Source of the DNA: Narthecium ossifragum
Taxonomy: Eukaryota; Streptophyta; Magnoliopsida; Dioscoreales; Nartheciaceae
Assembly: GCA_963920575.1 (NCBI GenBank)
Contig: OY986968.1
Location: forward strand, 24,682,129 to 24,746,128
Reading direction: 5' to 3'
DNA: 64,000 nt
Positions 46,401-64,000 of the stretch are shown piece by piece. Each line of letters begins with the position of its first letter. Position 1 is the stretch's first letter. Below the pieces are notes generated by a model. That model was not told the DNA's origin and searched no databases. It saw nothing but the letters and a program-made list of their open reading frames with translations. Position numbers and translations under genes: made by a program.

Positions 46401-49400
46401 TTGCGGAAGCCAAGTAGTACCTCTGCGGTTCCAATTAAATTTAACAAAGCACTACGATAACTGAGCTAAAAAAGCAACTAGAACTGTTGAATAAAACCCC
46501 ACAAGAAAACATAGAAAATACATCTTTTACCTGCAATCGGATGGTAAGGTATATCACAGGTAAGGAGACAAACAGGACTCGCCAAGATACAAGAGCTAAT
46601 ACCCCAAGATTGCTGTATGCAGTCAATGTTGCACTAATGCTAGTAGTCAAGGCAAATGGGACATCAAGATCGACGATACTCAGATCATAAGAAACCTACA
46701 AGGTACGTCCAAAAAACTGAAGCCAGGTCGAATATGGTACTCTTCATAAAATTAAGACTACATGGCAATGTTATCTGGTGACAAATCTTACCCGACTTAG
46801 TATCCTTCCAAGAGGAGTGGAGTCAAAGAATGACATTGGTGCATCAAACAATGAGCTAAGTAGCTGAGAAAACAAAGATTTTGACGACTGCAAACCTAGA
46901 GTAACCACAAACAATGATCTGAATAGTAAGAAGATAACCGTGCCAAACCCAATTGCCAAGTACACCATGATCAATCGCAAAGTGCTCACGTCAGGATTTT
47001 CAACATTGGCAGCCATCCATGAATTCTGTGATATCTGACCAGCTATAAATATCAAATGTGAAAGAGCTGCGGCCGAAGCATACAATAAGCCCTTGTGCTG
47101 ACTCAAATACTGTATGTAAGGCTTTAGACTTGTGTCACCTGTTTCTTTTTCTTCTCTCTTAATTAATTGATCTGTACCTGATGCTCTAACCAGTTTTTCC
47201 TCTTTGCTGCTATATGTTCTATTAACCTCTTCTGAAGATGCATCACTTCTGTTAAGAGAAATAGCCTTATCAAGCTCTTGAGGGCCAACAGTATCTTTGT
47301 GACCATTGACGAGTTCTTGAAACTCTTTGCTTGAAGCCAAAAGCACATGATAAGGAGCAGCCCGCAGAATTTCCCCATCTGACATCAACTGTAGAAACAC
47401 AATTTTAGTTCTTCAGTTCCTAAAACCCCACATATTTACCCCATAGAAAATAAAATCTGTGTTTTACTTATTGGTGATTGCGTTTAAAGCTTGACAAGTT
47501 CAAATTAATAAAGGAGAATGGGACAAATTTACAAAGCCAAGTTCCGGGCAATTGCTTAGGAAAACACAACACAGTTAGTAGAAAGCATGCTGTCTTGGGA
47601 TCTCTTCCATTATAGGTAGAGCCTCATTTTTCTCTTCAAAATAGTACTATTGTGAGGGAGATTGGAAAGTCCTTAAATGGAAGATGAAAGATAATGTATA
47701 ATGTGTCAGAAGTTTAAAAACCAATATAAGCCAGTAAATATGCTAGATATAGATTAGTACACAAGCAGAGAAGCTGCAGCATAGAATAACTAACCAAAAT
47801 TGAGTCAAATGCTGGAAGGAAGTCCACTTGGTGAGTTACTAATAAGACTGTCTTCGCTGATAGAGCCCCCACGACATATTCCTGCATATTCTCAAAGTGA
47901 ATTTGTCAAACGACTTCAAAATGAAAGCAAGTATAAACTGCACGCAGATGAAATAGTGATTACATTAAATAGGCTAGTGGCTGTATGAGCATCAACAGCA
48001 CTGAACGGATCATCGAGAAGATATATATCCGCATCTTGATACAACGCACGGGCCAGTTGAACCCGCTGCTTCTGGCCTCCGCTTAGATTCACCCCTCTTT
48101 CCCCTATTTCAGTGAGATCACCAAAGGGTAACATCTCGAGATCCTTCACTAAAGAACACTTCTCAAGTGTTTCCTGGTATCTTTGTTTATCCATGGAGGA
48201 CCCAAATAGGATATTTTCTTGTACAGTTCCTGTCTGAATCCATGCATTCTGAGCAACATACGCAAACTTCCCATGAACTTGAATCTGCAATCACAAGAGG
48301 AGTGTACTAAGCTAACCATTTTGCCCATAAAACCACTTCAAGCGTATCACTAACAAGATCTTTAATGCAAGTCTTCAAAGATTATTGACCAAAAGCATGT
48401 CTATTGTGGTACACGTGTAGGTTCATGTCAAGAGTCAAACCTAAGGAGCACAGTAACAAAAAAAGGACACTTAGGAAATAATAAGTTTCTGCAAGAGTAT
48501 CAATGACTTACAGCTCCCTCTGTATTTGGAATATCTCCAAGAATTGCTGCCAAAAGTGTCGATTTTCCTGAGCCCACCTCACCACAGATTGCCACTTTTC
48601 CTCCATGTTTAACATCTAAATTTACGTTTCTCAATGAGGGCTTTGAGGGATTGCCATCCCAAGAAAAACAGGCTGATTTGATGACGATCTGTTGCTTGAG
48701 ATCCCTACAGTCCTTTTGACTGTGCTTGTTCTGCAGCTCTGGTGCATCAAGGAACTTGGCTATTCGTGTAAAAGCAACCTTCGCTTGAATTACAACTCCT
48801 ATAAGATCTGGAATAGATCTAACTGGATCTTGAACAAGGCGTAATGTTGCAATAAATGTGAATATATTGCTAGGAGAAAGAGGAATTCTGAGAAGATAGC
48901 ATGTAGAGAAAGTAGCAGCAGATACCATCACCGGGGACAGCCAAAAGAGGGAGCTATTATATGCTCTTCGAAGCTGGTATGCCGAAAGCCACTTAGCTTC
49001 GACAGCTCTCAGTCCTTCAATGACCATTTTAAAGTGTGTTCCCCAAGCATAGAGCTTCAATACTTTCATATTCACCAGAGCCTCTGACATAGCTTTAAGC
49101 CTCGCATCCTGAGCTTCCATTAGCCTTCTCTGATACATATGCTGTAACCTCGACAGAGGAGCATTGCATGCGACAGTGACTATTATTACAACCATAGCAG
49201 CTACTGTTGCAGGACCAACAGAATTGTAAAGAATTACTAAAGCAATGCAGAGTTGTAAGGTTGTCGTCCACGTTTGATGAAGCCAAAAAGGAAACTCCCC
49301 TATCCTATAAGTGTCTACTGCGATGTAGTTCATTATTTCACCTGAAGAGTGGATTAGCCTAGCTGAGTTTGAAAGCTTTAATTGCTTCTGATATATAGCT

Positions 49401-50625
49401 GCTGATAGCAAAGACCTCAGTTTTAATCCCAATATCCTGACCCTAAAGTACCACTGTCTTTGGGACAGAGACTCTAGACATTTTGCAAAGAACAGACTCA
49501 AAGCTAAAACATATGCTTCATATTTAAAGGTCCCTTTCCCTGATGAGACATTGATGAAGGCTTTAAGAAGAAGGGGACCAGATGAGAGCGAAAGGATCTT
49601 AAGCAGTGCAAAAAGCCCAGAGACTAAGATTTCATTTCTATAGCACGCAACTATTGCCCATAGATAAGATTGTGAAGTGCCTGGACGAGCTTGTTTTTGT
49701 CTGTTCAACAGCTCTTGAAACATCGAGTAACAGAAGGCCGCCCTATCGACGGCACCTAATTGAGGTATGTCTTTCTCCTCAAGGGGTTTCTCGTGACCCT
49801 TCCTCGTCAAAGGGTTCAACCACCAGAATGACATTATGCTAATGACTCCAGCATTGGCAAAAGGAGTTACGGTACCATCTGAATCAGTGGCAGCTCCATT
49901 CAAGGGCATATATAGGGTGCTATGGATGTTTCGGTCATTCTCAGCATCTGTGGCCTCTTTAAAAGAACAAAGAAGCATTAGAATTGCTCCTGGTAGGGAT
50001 AAAACATCCAGGAAAAGCTTGACAAATGCTCTCTTCTCCGCATGGAATACTAGAACAGAGGAAAGAAAAAGAAATCCAGTTAACATGACTGCAAGTCCTG
50101 ACCAAAACTTAACGAATCGTTTCCCAAGTTTTCTAGCTCCCATTCCTACCACCAAACCAAAAAGCAGCGAGGCAATGCCTTGTGAGAACAGGACCAACCA
50201 CCAATGTAGAGGAAAGAAGCTAGTTCCAGACCTAAACTTTTCTTCAATTATCCAGAATCCGAGGCCTAGATAAACCAGTCCTAGACAGACATTGTAAATC
50301 ACGGAGATTATCTGCAAAGGTGAAGAGAGCTGAACAGGTGATCGTTTGGGAACTGTTCTTGATGATGCCTTGTGAACAAGATTAATAAAGAAGGTGAAGA
50401 ATAGGAGCACATTGATGACCACAACCAAGAAGTGGTTTGTGAAAGTGGAAGAATAGAAAATTGTAGCATAACCACAAGCAATTCCACGCCCTCCACAGAA
50501 GGCCTTCTGAATGCCTAAGCGAAACAAGAAATTTCCATGAAAGAAGATTAAAACATGATTTAGTTGTTTGCCAGCAGCCACATGCAGGACAAACTAGATT
50601 CAGGCTTACTTGTGGAAGCATCCAT
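43450..50625 (-). CDS. ABCC: ABC transporter C family (ABCC10-type MRP), tandem copy A
   Basis: Twelve exons on the minus strand join in frame: 50625-50610, 50514-48512, 48284-47964, 47881-47795, 47388-46792, 46695-46531, 46422-46128, 45062-44848, 44748-44443, 44331-44268, 44163-43924 and 43577-43450, giving 1478 residues, a normal ABCC length. Layout: five-helix TMD0, TMD1, NBD1 (Walker [10 protein letters not shown] about 650-658, LSGGQ about 740-744, Walker B YLLDD), TMD2, NBD2 (Walker [10 protein letters not shown] about 1261-1269, signature WSMGQ, Walker B ILVLDE). ABCC proteins export glutathione conjugates and other organic anions, mostly into the vacuole; this member's substrate is unknown. 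The start is in a 16-nt coding exon (MDAST-S) that splices to SIQKAFCG. Compared with copy B the N-terminus lacks six residues (EPICSD region). No broken motif is seen. It is the left member of a tandem pair. Confidence 0.92.
45294..45725. mobile_element. Intron insertion private to ABCC copy A
   Basis: Between GATTTCCT and TTAACTGTAAGACAC the copy A intron (between exons 7 and 8) holds about 430 bp absent from copy B, where GATTTCCTTTAACCACATAG is continuous. The insert contains TTGGTTCGGGGAAAACTTCCTACGTCCA, common in copia-type LTRs, and two direct copies of TTGGGGGCTCTGCCCTCAAA (about 45546 and 45633). Probably a small LTR or TRIM-like piece; its ends are not resolved. Confidence 0.6.
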
Positions 50626-51389
50626 TGCACTAAAATTTCGTAGGTACCCGTCTTCCTTCTTTTGATTGCCTGCATCCAAATCACTTGCTGGAATTTCTTT
50701 CTTCCAAAAAAAACACAGGAAGTCTTGTGAGCTGATCAAGCTCTGTTTCAACCATGAAAGTTCTAATGAAAGCAAAGCATAAAATACTTTGATCCCAACA
50801 GATCCATAAGATCGAATTGTAACATTAAGATCATCACAATACGCGATTGTTCTTCCCCATTTATATATCCAAGAAAAGATGAACCAAATAAGTAAAAGTT
50901 TGTCCTTATATTTCAGCATTAATTTCCTCTTAACCATTATTGTTGGATAAAATCCAATTCTTTGCGAGATACAAATCGTCGAAGCAATAAACATTATTCA
51001 AGTTGGAGCCCTGCTCTTGACGTTTTAGCCAATCCACAAAATACTTCAAATTACGAAGGCTTTTCTCCTTCTTTAGAAAACGCAATGATCACTAACAGTT
51101 TGCCCTCACACTCACCAAACCCTATCACTCCTGCCCGTCGGTAGTAGGGTTGTCACTTGACCGGGACAATAGATTCAACACAAGAAACTTTGGGAGAAAA
51201 AGAGAGAGAGAAAGAAACAAGAACGTGTAGCATCTTGATAACCCTTCTGATGTATTCTGAAGCAAAGAAACGACTCAAAAATACAAGCGAAAATCAAAAC
51301 CGACCTGTTTTGGAAATCACCCGCCTGTCCGGCTGAGTTTTGCGATCGGCACGGCCCTTTTTGCGATCGTCTCTCCGAAGCGTCCCATT
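50626..51389 (-). promoter_or_regulatory. Upstream region of ABCC copy A up to the duplication junction
   Basis: The segment aligns by eye with the upstream region of copy B (60915-61500); for example CGTCGAAGCAA-AAACA-TATTCAAGTTGGAGC and TTCTCCTTCTTTAGAAAAC occur in both. It probably contains the 5' UTR and promoter. The similarity fades near 51140, and the DUF1191 pseudogene begins near 51390, placing the tandem junction between them. Confidence 0.55.
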
Positions 51390-51660
51390 GCGGTGGTGAC
51401 GGCGGGGAGGAGGAGCAGGCGGTGGGTGTGGTTAGTCGTCGGTGGTGGTGGAGTGGTTTGCTTGATACTAATAAGCGTGGTTGTGCTTGGGATCTTGAGG
51501 TTCGTGAGGAATAAGAAAAGAACGGAGAAGATGGAGAGACAAGCGGAGGATGGAGAAGCATTGGAACAAGGGTTATGGTTGGGAGCAACAACACGCCATT
51601 GCCGTCTGCTGGTATGGTCGGAACTCGGCCGGTTACGGAGAGTTCGAGCGGACCATGAAC
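51390..51660 (+). pseudogene. 3'-terminal fragment of a duplicated DUF1191 gene
   Basis: The frame RRWVWLVVGGGGVVCLILISVVVLG and the following EKMERQAEDGEALEQ match the membrane span and tail of the intact gene (RWWVWVVVGGGGVVCLIVMIVVVIG; EKMEKQADDGEALER). After GEALEQ the homology moves to another frame, so there is a frameshift. Past the old stop region, GAACAGAGAGGCCAAGA matches the intact gene's 3' UTR (GAATAGAGAGGCTAAGA). The signal peptide and whole ectodomain are missing. This is the left edge of duplication unit 2. Confidence 0.9.
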
Positions 51661-51699
51661 AGAGAGGCCAAGAGACTCCTCCCTAATTTGAATCGGGAG

Positions 51700-52545
51700 A
51701 TTTTATATGCACCACGGTAATGCATAAGTGCACCATATTTAAAAAAAAAAACAAAAATACCCTTTTTTTTATCTCTCTCGTGGTGATGGTGGTGGTGCTG
51801 GCCACCGGTGGCGGGGTGGCCGGGGTGAGTGCGGCAGTCGATGAGGCCGAGTGGGAGGAGGGAGAGAGAGTGGAAGAGAGAGAGGAGAGAGAACGAGAGA
51901 GAGGAAAGAGAGAACAGGAGAGAGAGATGACGAGCATGCGACATGGTGGAAGAGGTGCGGGCTGGAGGTCGTTGGTGACGAGGGATCTCGACAGAGGTCG
52001 AAACGGCGTTGGGATGGAGGAGAGGAGCCGTGGGTGGCCACGACGGCGACTGAGCTTCGAGGAGGGGCATCGAGTGTGAGACACGCTGATCACCTGCTTA
52101 AGCTTTTGGGAAGGGAAACTGAGGGGGTGAATATTAAATTTAAAGAGCGACTAAGACAACTATTAAAGGGACTAAGGTTTGAACCAAGATCTATGTTCTG
52201 ATATCATATGAGATACTCTAATCACTTAAAGCTTTCTAGTCCAATCATGAGAGAGATCGTGACTTCACCGAAAAAAGAGAAGGGGCGGGCAGTGGAAGGG
52301 GTTTCACCGGGATCAATGGAGGACGGGGGTCATCGAGGGTGAGAGGTGGTGGTGGTGGCTGGGGTTTAGAAGAGATAGGTGGTGAGCAGGTTTTGTCTGG
52401 AGGTACATCGACGGAGGGGCTTATCTCATCTCTCCCTCCTCCCGCTTGGCCTCGTCGACCGCCGCTGCCATCACCACAAGAGAAAAGAAAATATAAAATG
52501 TGGTGCGCTTATTCGTTGTTGAGGTGCATATAAAATTACCGATTT
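51700..52545. mobile_element. Non-autonomous element with about 40-bp inverted termini
   Basis: ATTTTATATGCACCACGG...ATAAGTGCACCATATTT at the left (about 51700) is the inverted match of AATGTGGTGCGCTTATT...AGGTGCATATAAAAT at the right (about 52545). The interior is GC-rich (GTGGTGGTG, CCGGTGGCGG, GAGAGAG runs), unlike its flanks, and may be captured DNA. Near 52083-52220 a retroelement-like string (CACGCTGATCACCTGCTTAAGC) occurs. No clear target duplication; MULE-like by form. Confidence 0.55.
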
Positions 52546-53830
52546 AAATTAGGTTAAGTGTCATGTTAGTCCCTCGAACCTATCAAAATTTCGATATTGG
52601 TCCCTGCCTTCCTTATGACTAATATCGTATATTTTCAGGACAATTATGATATTGTAAGCTAGGGACTAATATAGTCAGTTTCTAAGGACTAATATGGTAT
52701 TAACCCTTTGAATCATTGTGTGAAATTCTTAGCTCAGCCAACTGTTCTTGCCATGAGTCACATGCTTGATGTTTTGCACCTTTTAATTAGGATTTTTCTT
52801 GATATAATGGCAAATCTTCATATATATCGAGCTCGATTCCCGGTTGATCAGAGATCCAGAGACTGTCAAATATGGATTACACTATTCATCAACTTGAAAG
52901 ATTTTATAATGAATTATTAATCTCTAATTCATCCTTATATGAGACGATGTTTATAAAATAATATTTGAGTTGTCTTGTATGGATCTTACGTGACAGACTT
53001 TATCCTATGTGGAGCCTACGTGAAGGGGAGGGGGTTAATGGAAAAGAGGGGAGTTAATGGGTGATTAATGGAGAAGTTAACATGAAAATTAGCGAGGGAG
53101 AGGTTAAGGAGTGGGTGGCTAACAAGAAAGTGATTACCGTGTTAAATGACACGAGGGCCGTTAATTAATTTTAAATAGGAGGGGGAGGTTGCAGGTAAGT
53201 CCTGAGGCCATACAACTCTTTTCATGAGCATTGAAGAAATATAAGAACCGGTAACTGAGGCAATTGCTGAAGAATAAAGCCAACAAAAATGCCTTTCTTT
53301 TCCTTTTGTCGTAGAGTTTAGATGTAACCACTTTTTCATATGAAAGATGGCGGCGGAAATCTAAGTGACCACCATGAACGAATAGTATTGGAAAATGAGA
53401 ACATATACATTCCTCCCAAACTTTTGGAGGAGCTAAAAACATATAAAAAAGTGTCGAAGATCCATTGAAGCATAGTATTGCGTACCATCATTTAGCTGAG
53501 TCATGATTTATGTACAGAGACTAGAATATATATATTATAGATGTTCTTGAATTGATAGGAATAAACCGATTGGTTGATCTAGTCTATCGATAGAACAATA
53601 TTGATAGCATATATCAATCAATCGATAGGTACCAATCGATTAGATGACATGTGTAATGTAGGCATGTACACAAATCCTTATTCTTCAGCTATTGTTGTTT
53701 CTCATGAAGATGTCCGCATGGATACAACAATCGTGGATATTGTACTTCTGGGAGTGAAAGTCTTCATGTCCTCTCTTTTTGAACATATAACCAAGAAGAA
53801 ATGTCATCCAAACTTTGAACATCGGCGGCC
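52546..53830. other. Intergenic DNA between duplication units, with MITE-like piece
   Basis: No gene. 52960-53160 (GGATCTTACGTGACAGAC...GGAGCCTACGTG; GATTACCGTGTTAAATGACACG) belongs to the dispersed MITE-like family also at 16715 and 62330. At about 53505-53650 short repeats of ATCGATAG/CAATCGAT occur. From about 53390 (GAGAACATATACATTCCTCCC) the sequence aligns with the ABCC 3' flank of unit 1 and serves as the empty site for the LINE at 42830. Confidence 0.5.
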
Positions 53831-60914
<7,084 letters not shown>

Positions 60915-61810
60915 TGCACTAAAATCTCTTAGGTACACTTCCTCCTTCCAACCGATGCATCCAGATCACTTGCTAGACTTTCTTTCTTCCTAAAAAATGA
61001 AGAAAGTCTCGTGAACTGATCAAAATCTGTTTCAACATCAAATACTTTGATCCGAACAAATCCATTGGCCTGAATGGTAACCTAAATATCGCAGCAATTC
61101 GACACAATATTCCAACTGTTCTTCCAAATCTATATATTCAAGAAAAGAAAATCCAAAATCAGAAAAATGTGTCACTTTTGCAAAAAAATCAAAATCGAAT
61201 TGAAAAATGCAAACTTTTCATTTCAGCATAAATTTCCTTTAGCCACTATTGTTGGAGCAAATCCAATACTTGGCAAGAAACAAAACGTCGAAGCAAGAAA
61301 CACTATTCAAGTTGGAGCTCTTGATGTTTCAACCAATCCACAAAGTACTTCAAGAAGCCTCTTCTCCTTCTTTAGAAAACTTTTGCACTTACAAGAATAT
61401 AACTCATTACCAAACTCTAATCAAATCACCATTGCCCAGTCGGTTCATCACTCAAACCGGTAACCCACCATATATAGATTCAAGAAAAGAAGCATTAAAG
61501 AAAAAGAAACCAAGAACACACACCACCCTAATAACCTTTTCCATTAAATTCCAAAGCAAAGAACCCAATCAAATCCAATAGAAACCAACCAACCCAAGAA
61601 AAAGGAAAAGAAATCGAACCTAGGAAATGAGAATAGAATGGCTCTTAGGGGTTGCACTTGCACCACCGCTGGACTGTAGAAAGGAAGGAAGGTGGAGGTT
61701 ATAAATTGGTGGGCCGAAGAGGAGGATGATAAGGGAGGGGCGGACTGGAAGAGCTGTTCAAATCGTCTTCGTCTCGGGCTTGTACACACGTAAAGGCTCA
61801 CGTCACCCTA
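60915..61810 (-). promoter_or_regulatory. Upstream region of ABCC copy B
   Basis: The stretch up to about 61400 is shared with copy A (TTGTTGGA-CAAATCCAAT, TTCTTTAGAAAAC), so it probably contains the 5' UTR and promoter. On the minus strand a TTTATAACC box lies near 61700, with purine/pyrimidine-rich DNA downstream. No competing gene is seen. Confidence 0.4.
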
Positions 61811-62040
61811 GAGATCGACACCAATAGTAGCCCATCGCTGACCTTAAAATAATAGCCCATCGCTGACCTTTATTAGTTCGTGTGGGAGAGAGAGAGAGGG
61901 GTCGGGGAGGACCTTGGGTATCGTGCCTGCTGTTCGAATGGACTCGGGTGGATCACTGCTATGTAATAACCAGCCTTCGGAGTTATCACTTTAAAAGAAC
62001 AAAAAAACTAATACCTGTTGTTGTAGAAAAATAATATAGG
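61811..62040. other. Short intergenic segment
   Basis: Contains a local direct repeat (TAGCCCATCGCTGACCTT at about 61829 and 61853). Nothing else is recognised. Confidence 0.4.
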
Positions 62041-62730
62041 AGAGACAACTTAGATCTGAGTACAACTAAACATTTATTATACAAGATCAGATGCATTGTA
62101 TCATACATATGAGGATACATGATCCAAATTATACCCAGATATATCAGACGATCGAGATGAAATCACATAGAAATAACTAGCGGGGGTGGTGGTTTTAACG
62201 GATGGTTAGGAGAGACGAAGAGACGGAGAGACGGAGAGGAGTAGTGGGGATTGATGGTTACCCGTGTCATGTGGCACGGGGGCTCACCTAGTGTATATAT
62301 AATATATATTAGATGGACCCTTGTCACCCACTATGTAATAACCAACCTAGTATATATTAATTCTCTCTCCCCCTCCTGCCCATTAACCCCTCTCTCCCAC
62401 TTACTCCCCGCTCTACGTAGGCCTCATGTAGGACATTCTCCCTCCACGTAGGCTCCATGTAAGACATAGCAGGATGTTAATTTATAATCATCTTGTTATA
62501 TATATAAGATTAGAAAGCCCCCTGTCACCTACCAAAGTAACCACCCTCTCTCCCCCACCTCCTCCTGTGACTCATCACTAACCCTCCTCTCTCCCCTACT
62601 AAGTTCCCCTCATCCCTCACAATCTCTCTCTCCACGTAGGCTTCACGTAGAATAACCCTCTCCACGTAGGCTCCATATAGGACAAGATGGTTAACTTATA
62701 ACCATCCTGTCATATAATGATGATATTACT
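62041..62730. repeat. Cluster of three related MITE-like fragments
   Basis: 62060-62310 matches 15440-15700 (ATCAGACG, GATCGAGATGAA, TACCCGTGTCATGTGGCACGG). 62330-62500 and 62520-62730 are two copies of a second family: a CACGTAGG(C/A)-rich head (CTCTCTCCCC...CCACGTAGGCTCCATGTA) and a tail ending GGATG-TTAA-TTATAA-CATC-TGT-ATATA. No transposase. Confidence 0.65.
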
Positions 62731-63027
62731 TGTAGATACAATCTCGATCTTATGTCATTAGAAAAAAAAGACTTTAAAATAAACAAAGTATTTTAATAAA
62801 AAATCCAGATTCAACTATGTAAAAGATGTAATAGCCTATTGAAACAAAGTTATAAATTTCGAGGCCCTCTTTTACCTTTTAAATGTGAAAGTCCTGAAGC
62901 GCAATGAAACAAAGAAAGGCTCCTCAAGTGCAAAAGATGAATAAAGAGGATCCTTCACGGCAAAAAAATTCACCAAAACCTAATGGTAAGATCAACTAAC
63001 AGCCTTGTGGCGTACTTTGGTATATGA
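62731..63027. other. AT-rich intergenic DNA
   Basis: Nothing recognisable apart from repeated GAAACAAAG strings. Confidence 0.35.
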
Positions 63028-63833
63028 GCTATAATATAGCAAAGTTTAGACCTCGTGATCATATCCAACTTTTGACTCAGTGATCCGTACTATAAATATA
63101 TCCTGATCGGAGTGAAATCAAAATGAAACAAGAAATCGATAATCTTTCTTTCAAGATTAAAGAGTTTGTTCAAATTTTTTTTGGCGTGTTGGACCTCGTT
63201 TTTTTTTTCACTCTTAATGATCTTTACACTTTATATGTCATCTCCTATATATATACATTCATAATTTTTTCTTACGATCCCACACAACGTAATTGAAATA
63301 CTTCAAAATCTACAATTTTGATTTTTTAACAAAAAAATCAAATCCCAAAATTTAAAATGTGAAATAGTTTGATGGGATCAAAATTGTAGATTTTGAAATT
63401 TAATTGAATTTGAAACTTTTGGTAAAACTAAAACTATAGATATTGAAACATCCCTAGGCAAGACAATTGTAAGACGTATGGGGTTGCCTGTTGGTGTCAC
63501 CGCTCGTAAGTGCCTCTATATTGGGCCTTGGAGGACGACATCATCGTCCTAGATAGTATTATGTAGGTCTTGTTAGCCTTGGTGGCTCAGCTCATCAAAC
63601 AAAAAAAGCTGTAATATAGCAAAGTTTAGACCTCGTGATCAGATCCAACTTTTGACTCAGAGATCCATACTATAAATATATCATGATCGGAGTGAAATCA
63701 AAATGAAATGAGAAATCGATGATCTTTCAAGATTAAAGAGTTTGTTCGATTTTTTTTGGCGTGTTGGACCTCGCTTTTTTTCCACTCTTAATGATCCTAA
63801 CACTTTATATGTCATCTCCTATATATATACACT
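63028..63833. repeat. Pair of direct repeats of about 230 bp, 581 bp apart
   Basis: 63028-63262 recurs at 63609-63833 with few differences (AGCT(A/G)TAATATAGCAAAG, TAGACCTCGTGATCA, ACTATAAATATATC, GGCGTGTTGGACCTCG, CACTTTATATGTCATCTCC). Each copy holds a TATA-like ACTATAAATATA. The 346-bp spacer contains inverted AAATCTACAATTTTGA/TCAAAATTGTAGATTT. This could be a TRIM-like element or a plain tandem duplication; no TG...CA ends or primer site were confirmed. Confidence 0.75.
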
Positions 63834-63848
63834 AGTAAGTCCCTCTGC

Positions 63849-64000
63849 CAGTAAGGGCGGAGCCACCTTAAAGGCTAAGGTGGGCTCCAGCCCAGGTAGT
63901 CTAATTAAAGTTTTAGCCATTACTAGGTATATACCAAGTAATATTTAGGCCTAGCCCAGCTTGAATTGAACCTCAGCCCAGGTTAAGTTCAAGCTCAGCC
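63849..64000. mobile_element. Probable start of a hAT element running off the window
   Basis: CAGTAAGGGCGGAGCCACCTT, followed by GCTAAGGTGGGCTCCAGCCC, resembles the left end of plant hAT elements of the kind at 12112 (CAGTGGCGGAACC). The other end is beyond the window, so the call rests on terminal similarity only. Confidence 0.5.

Noticed and set aside
49606..50273. Plus-strand frames opposite ABCC exon 2 (also 59878-60545)
   Set aside because: They are conserved in both copies only because the sense exon is conserved; they do not resemble proteins.

Overview
The window is nuclear DNA of a flowering plant. The evidence is spliced genes with GT-AG introns, plant-specific families (POB1/LRB BTB protein, DUF1191, YUCCA, ABCC10-type ABC transporters) and dense plant transposons. 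GC-rich first exons and many TTA-flanked Tourist-like MITEs favour a monocot, but the species is not determined. There is no operon, CRISPR array or prokaryotic system. Exon boundaries were read by eye from splice motifs and checked for frame continuity; an error of a base is possible in places.

Layout. 0-10.4 kb is genic: a complete six-exon POB1/LRB-type BTB-BACK gene (+, 315-5283) converges on a three-exon Treslin/TICRR-like DNA replication gene (-, 10363-6838) whose 3' end is tandemly duplicated. 10.5-16.4 kb holds a pair of nested MITEs and then a 4.2-kb hAT element with perfect terminal repeats and an 8-bp target duplication. That element carries a YUCCA first-exon fragment, a coiled-coil gene remnant, a 20-bp minisatellite and a nested MITE. 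16.7-24.5 kb is a 5'-truncated LINE (14-bp target duplication) hit by at least four later insertions: a MITE, a 1.75-kb LTR, a 2.66-kb solo LTR and a 1-kb hAT element. 24.5-26 kb is AT-rich with microsatellites and MITE debris. 26-40 kb contains long Mutator-like terminal repeats, a MATE transporter fragment, a solo LTR, a heavily decayed Ty3/gypsy interior and an LTR split by another complete LTR.

41-61.8 kb is the most gene-like part after the left end: a tandem duplication of about 10 kb. Unit 1 has an intact DUF1191 membrane protein (+) and a complete 12-exon ABCC gene (-). Unit 2 has only the 3' third of the DUF1191 gene (pseudogene) and a second complete 12-exon ABCC gene (-). Both ABCC genes keep open frames (1478 and 1484 codons), all Walker and signature motifs and identical intron phases, so both look functional. 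Insertions private to one copy (a MITE in one; a LINE 3' fragment and a 430-bp element in the other) post-date the duplication and have their empty site preserved in the sister copy. 61.8-64 kb is MITE-rich intergenic DNA ending in what looks like the start of another hAT element.

The genes belong to separate pathways: light/growth signalling through CUL3 ubiquitin ligases, replication origin firing, and vacuolar or plasma-membrane export. The most interesting content is the transposon-mediated gene capture (YUCCA in a hAT element), the recent ABCC tandem pair, and the readable order of nested insertions.
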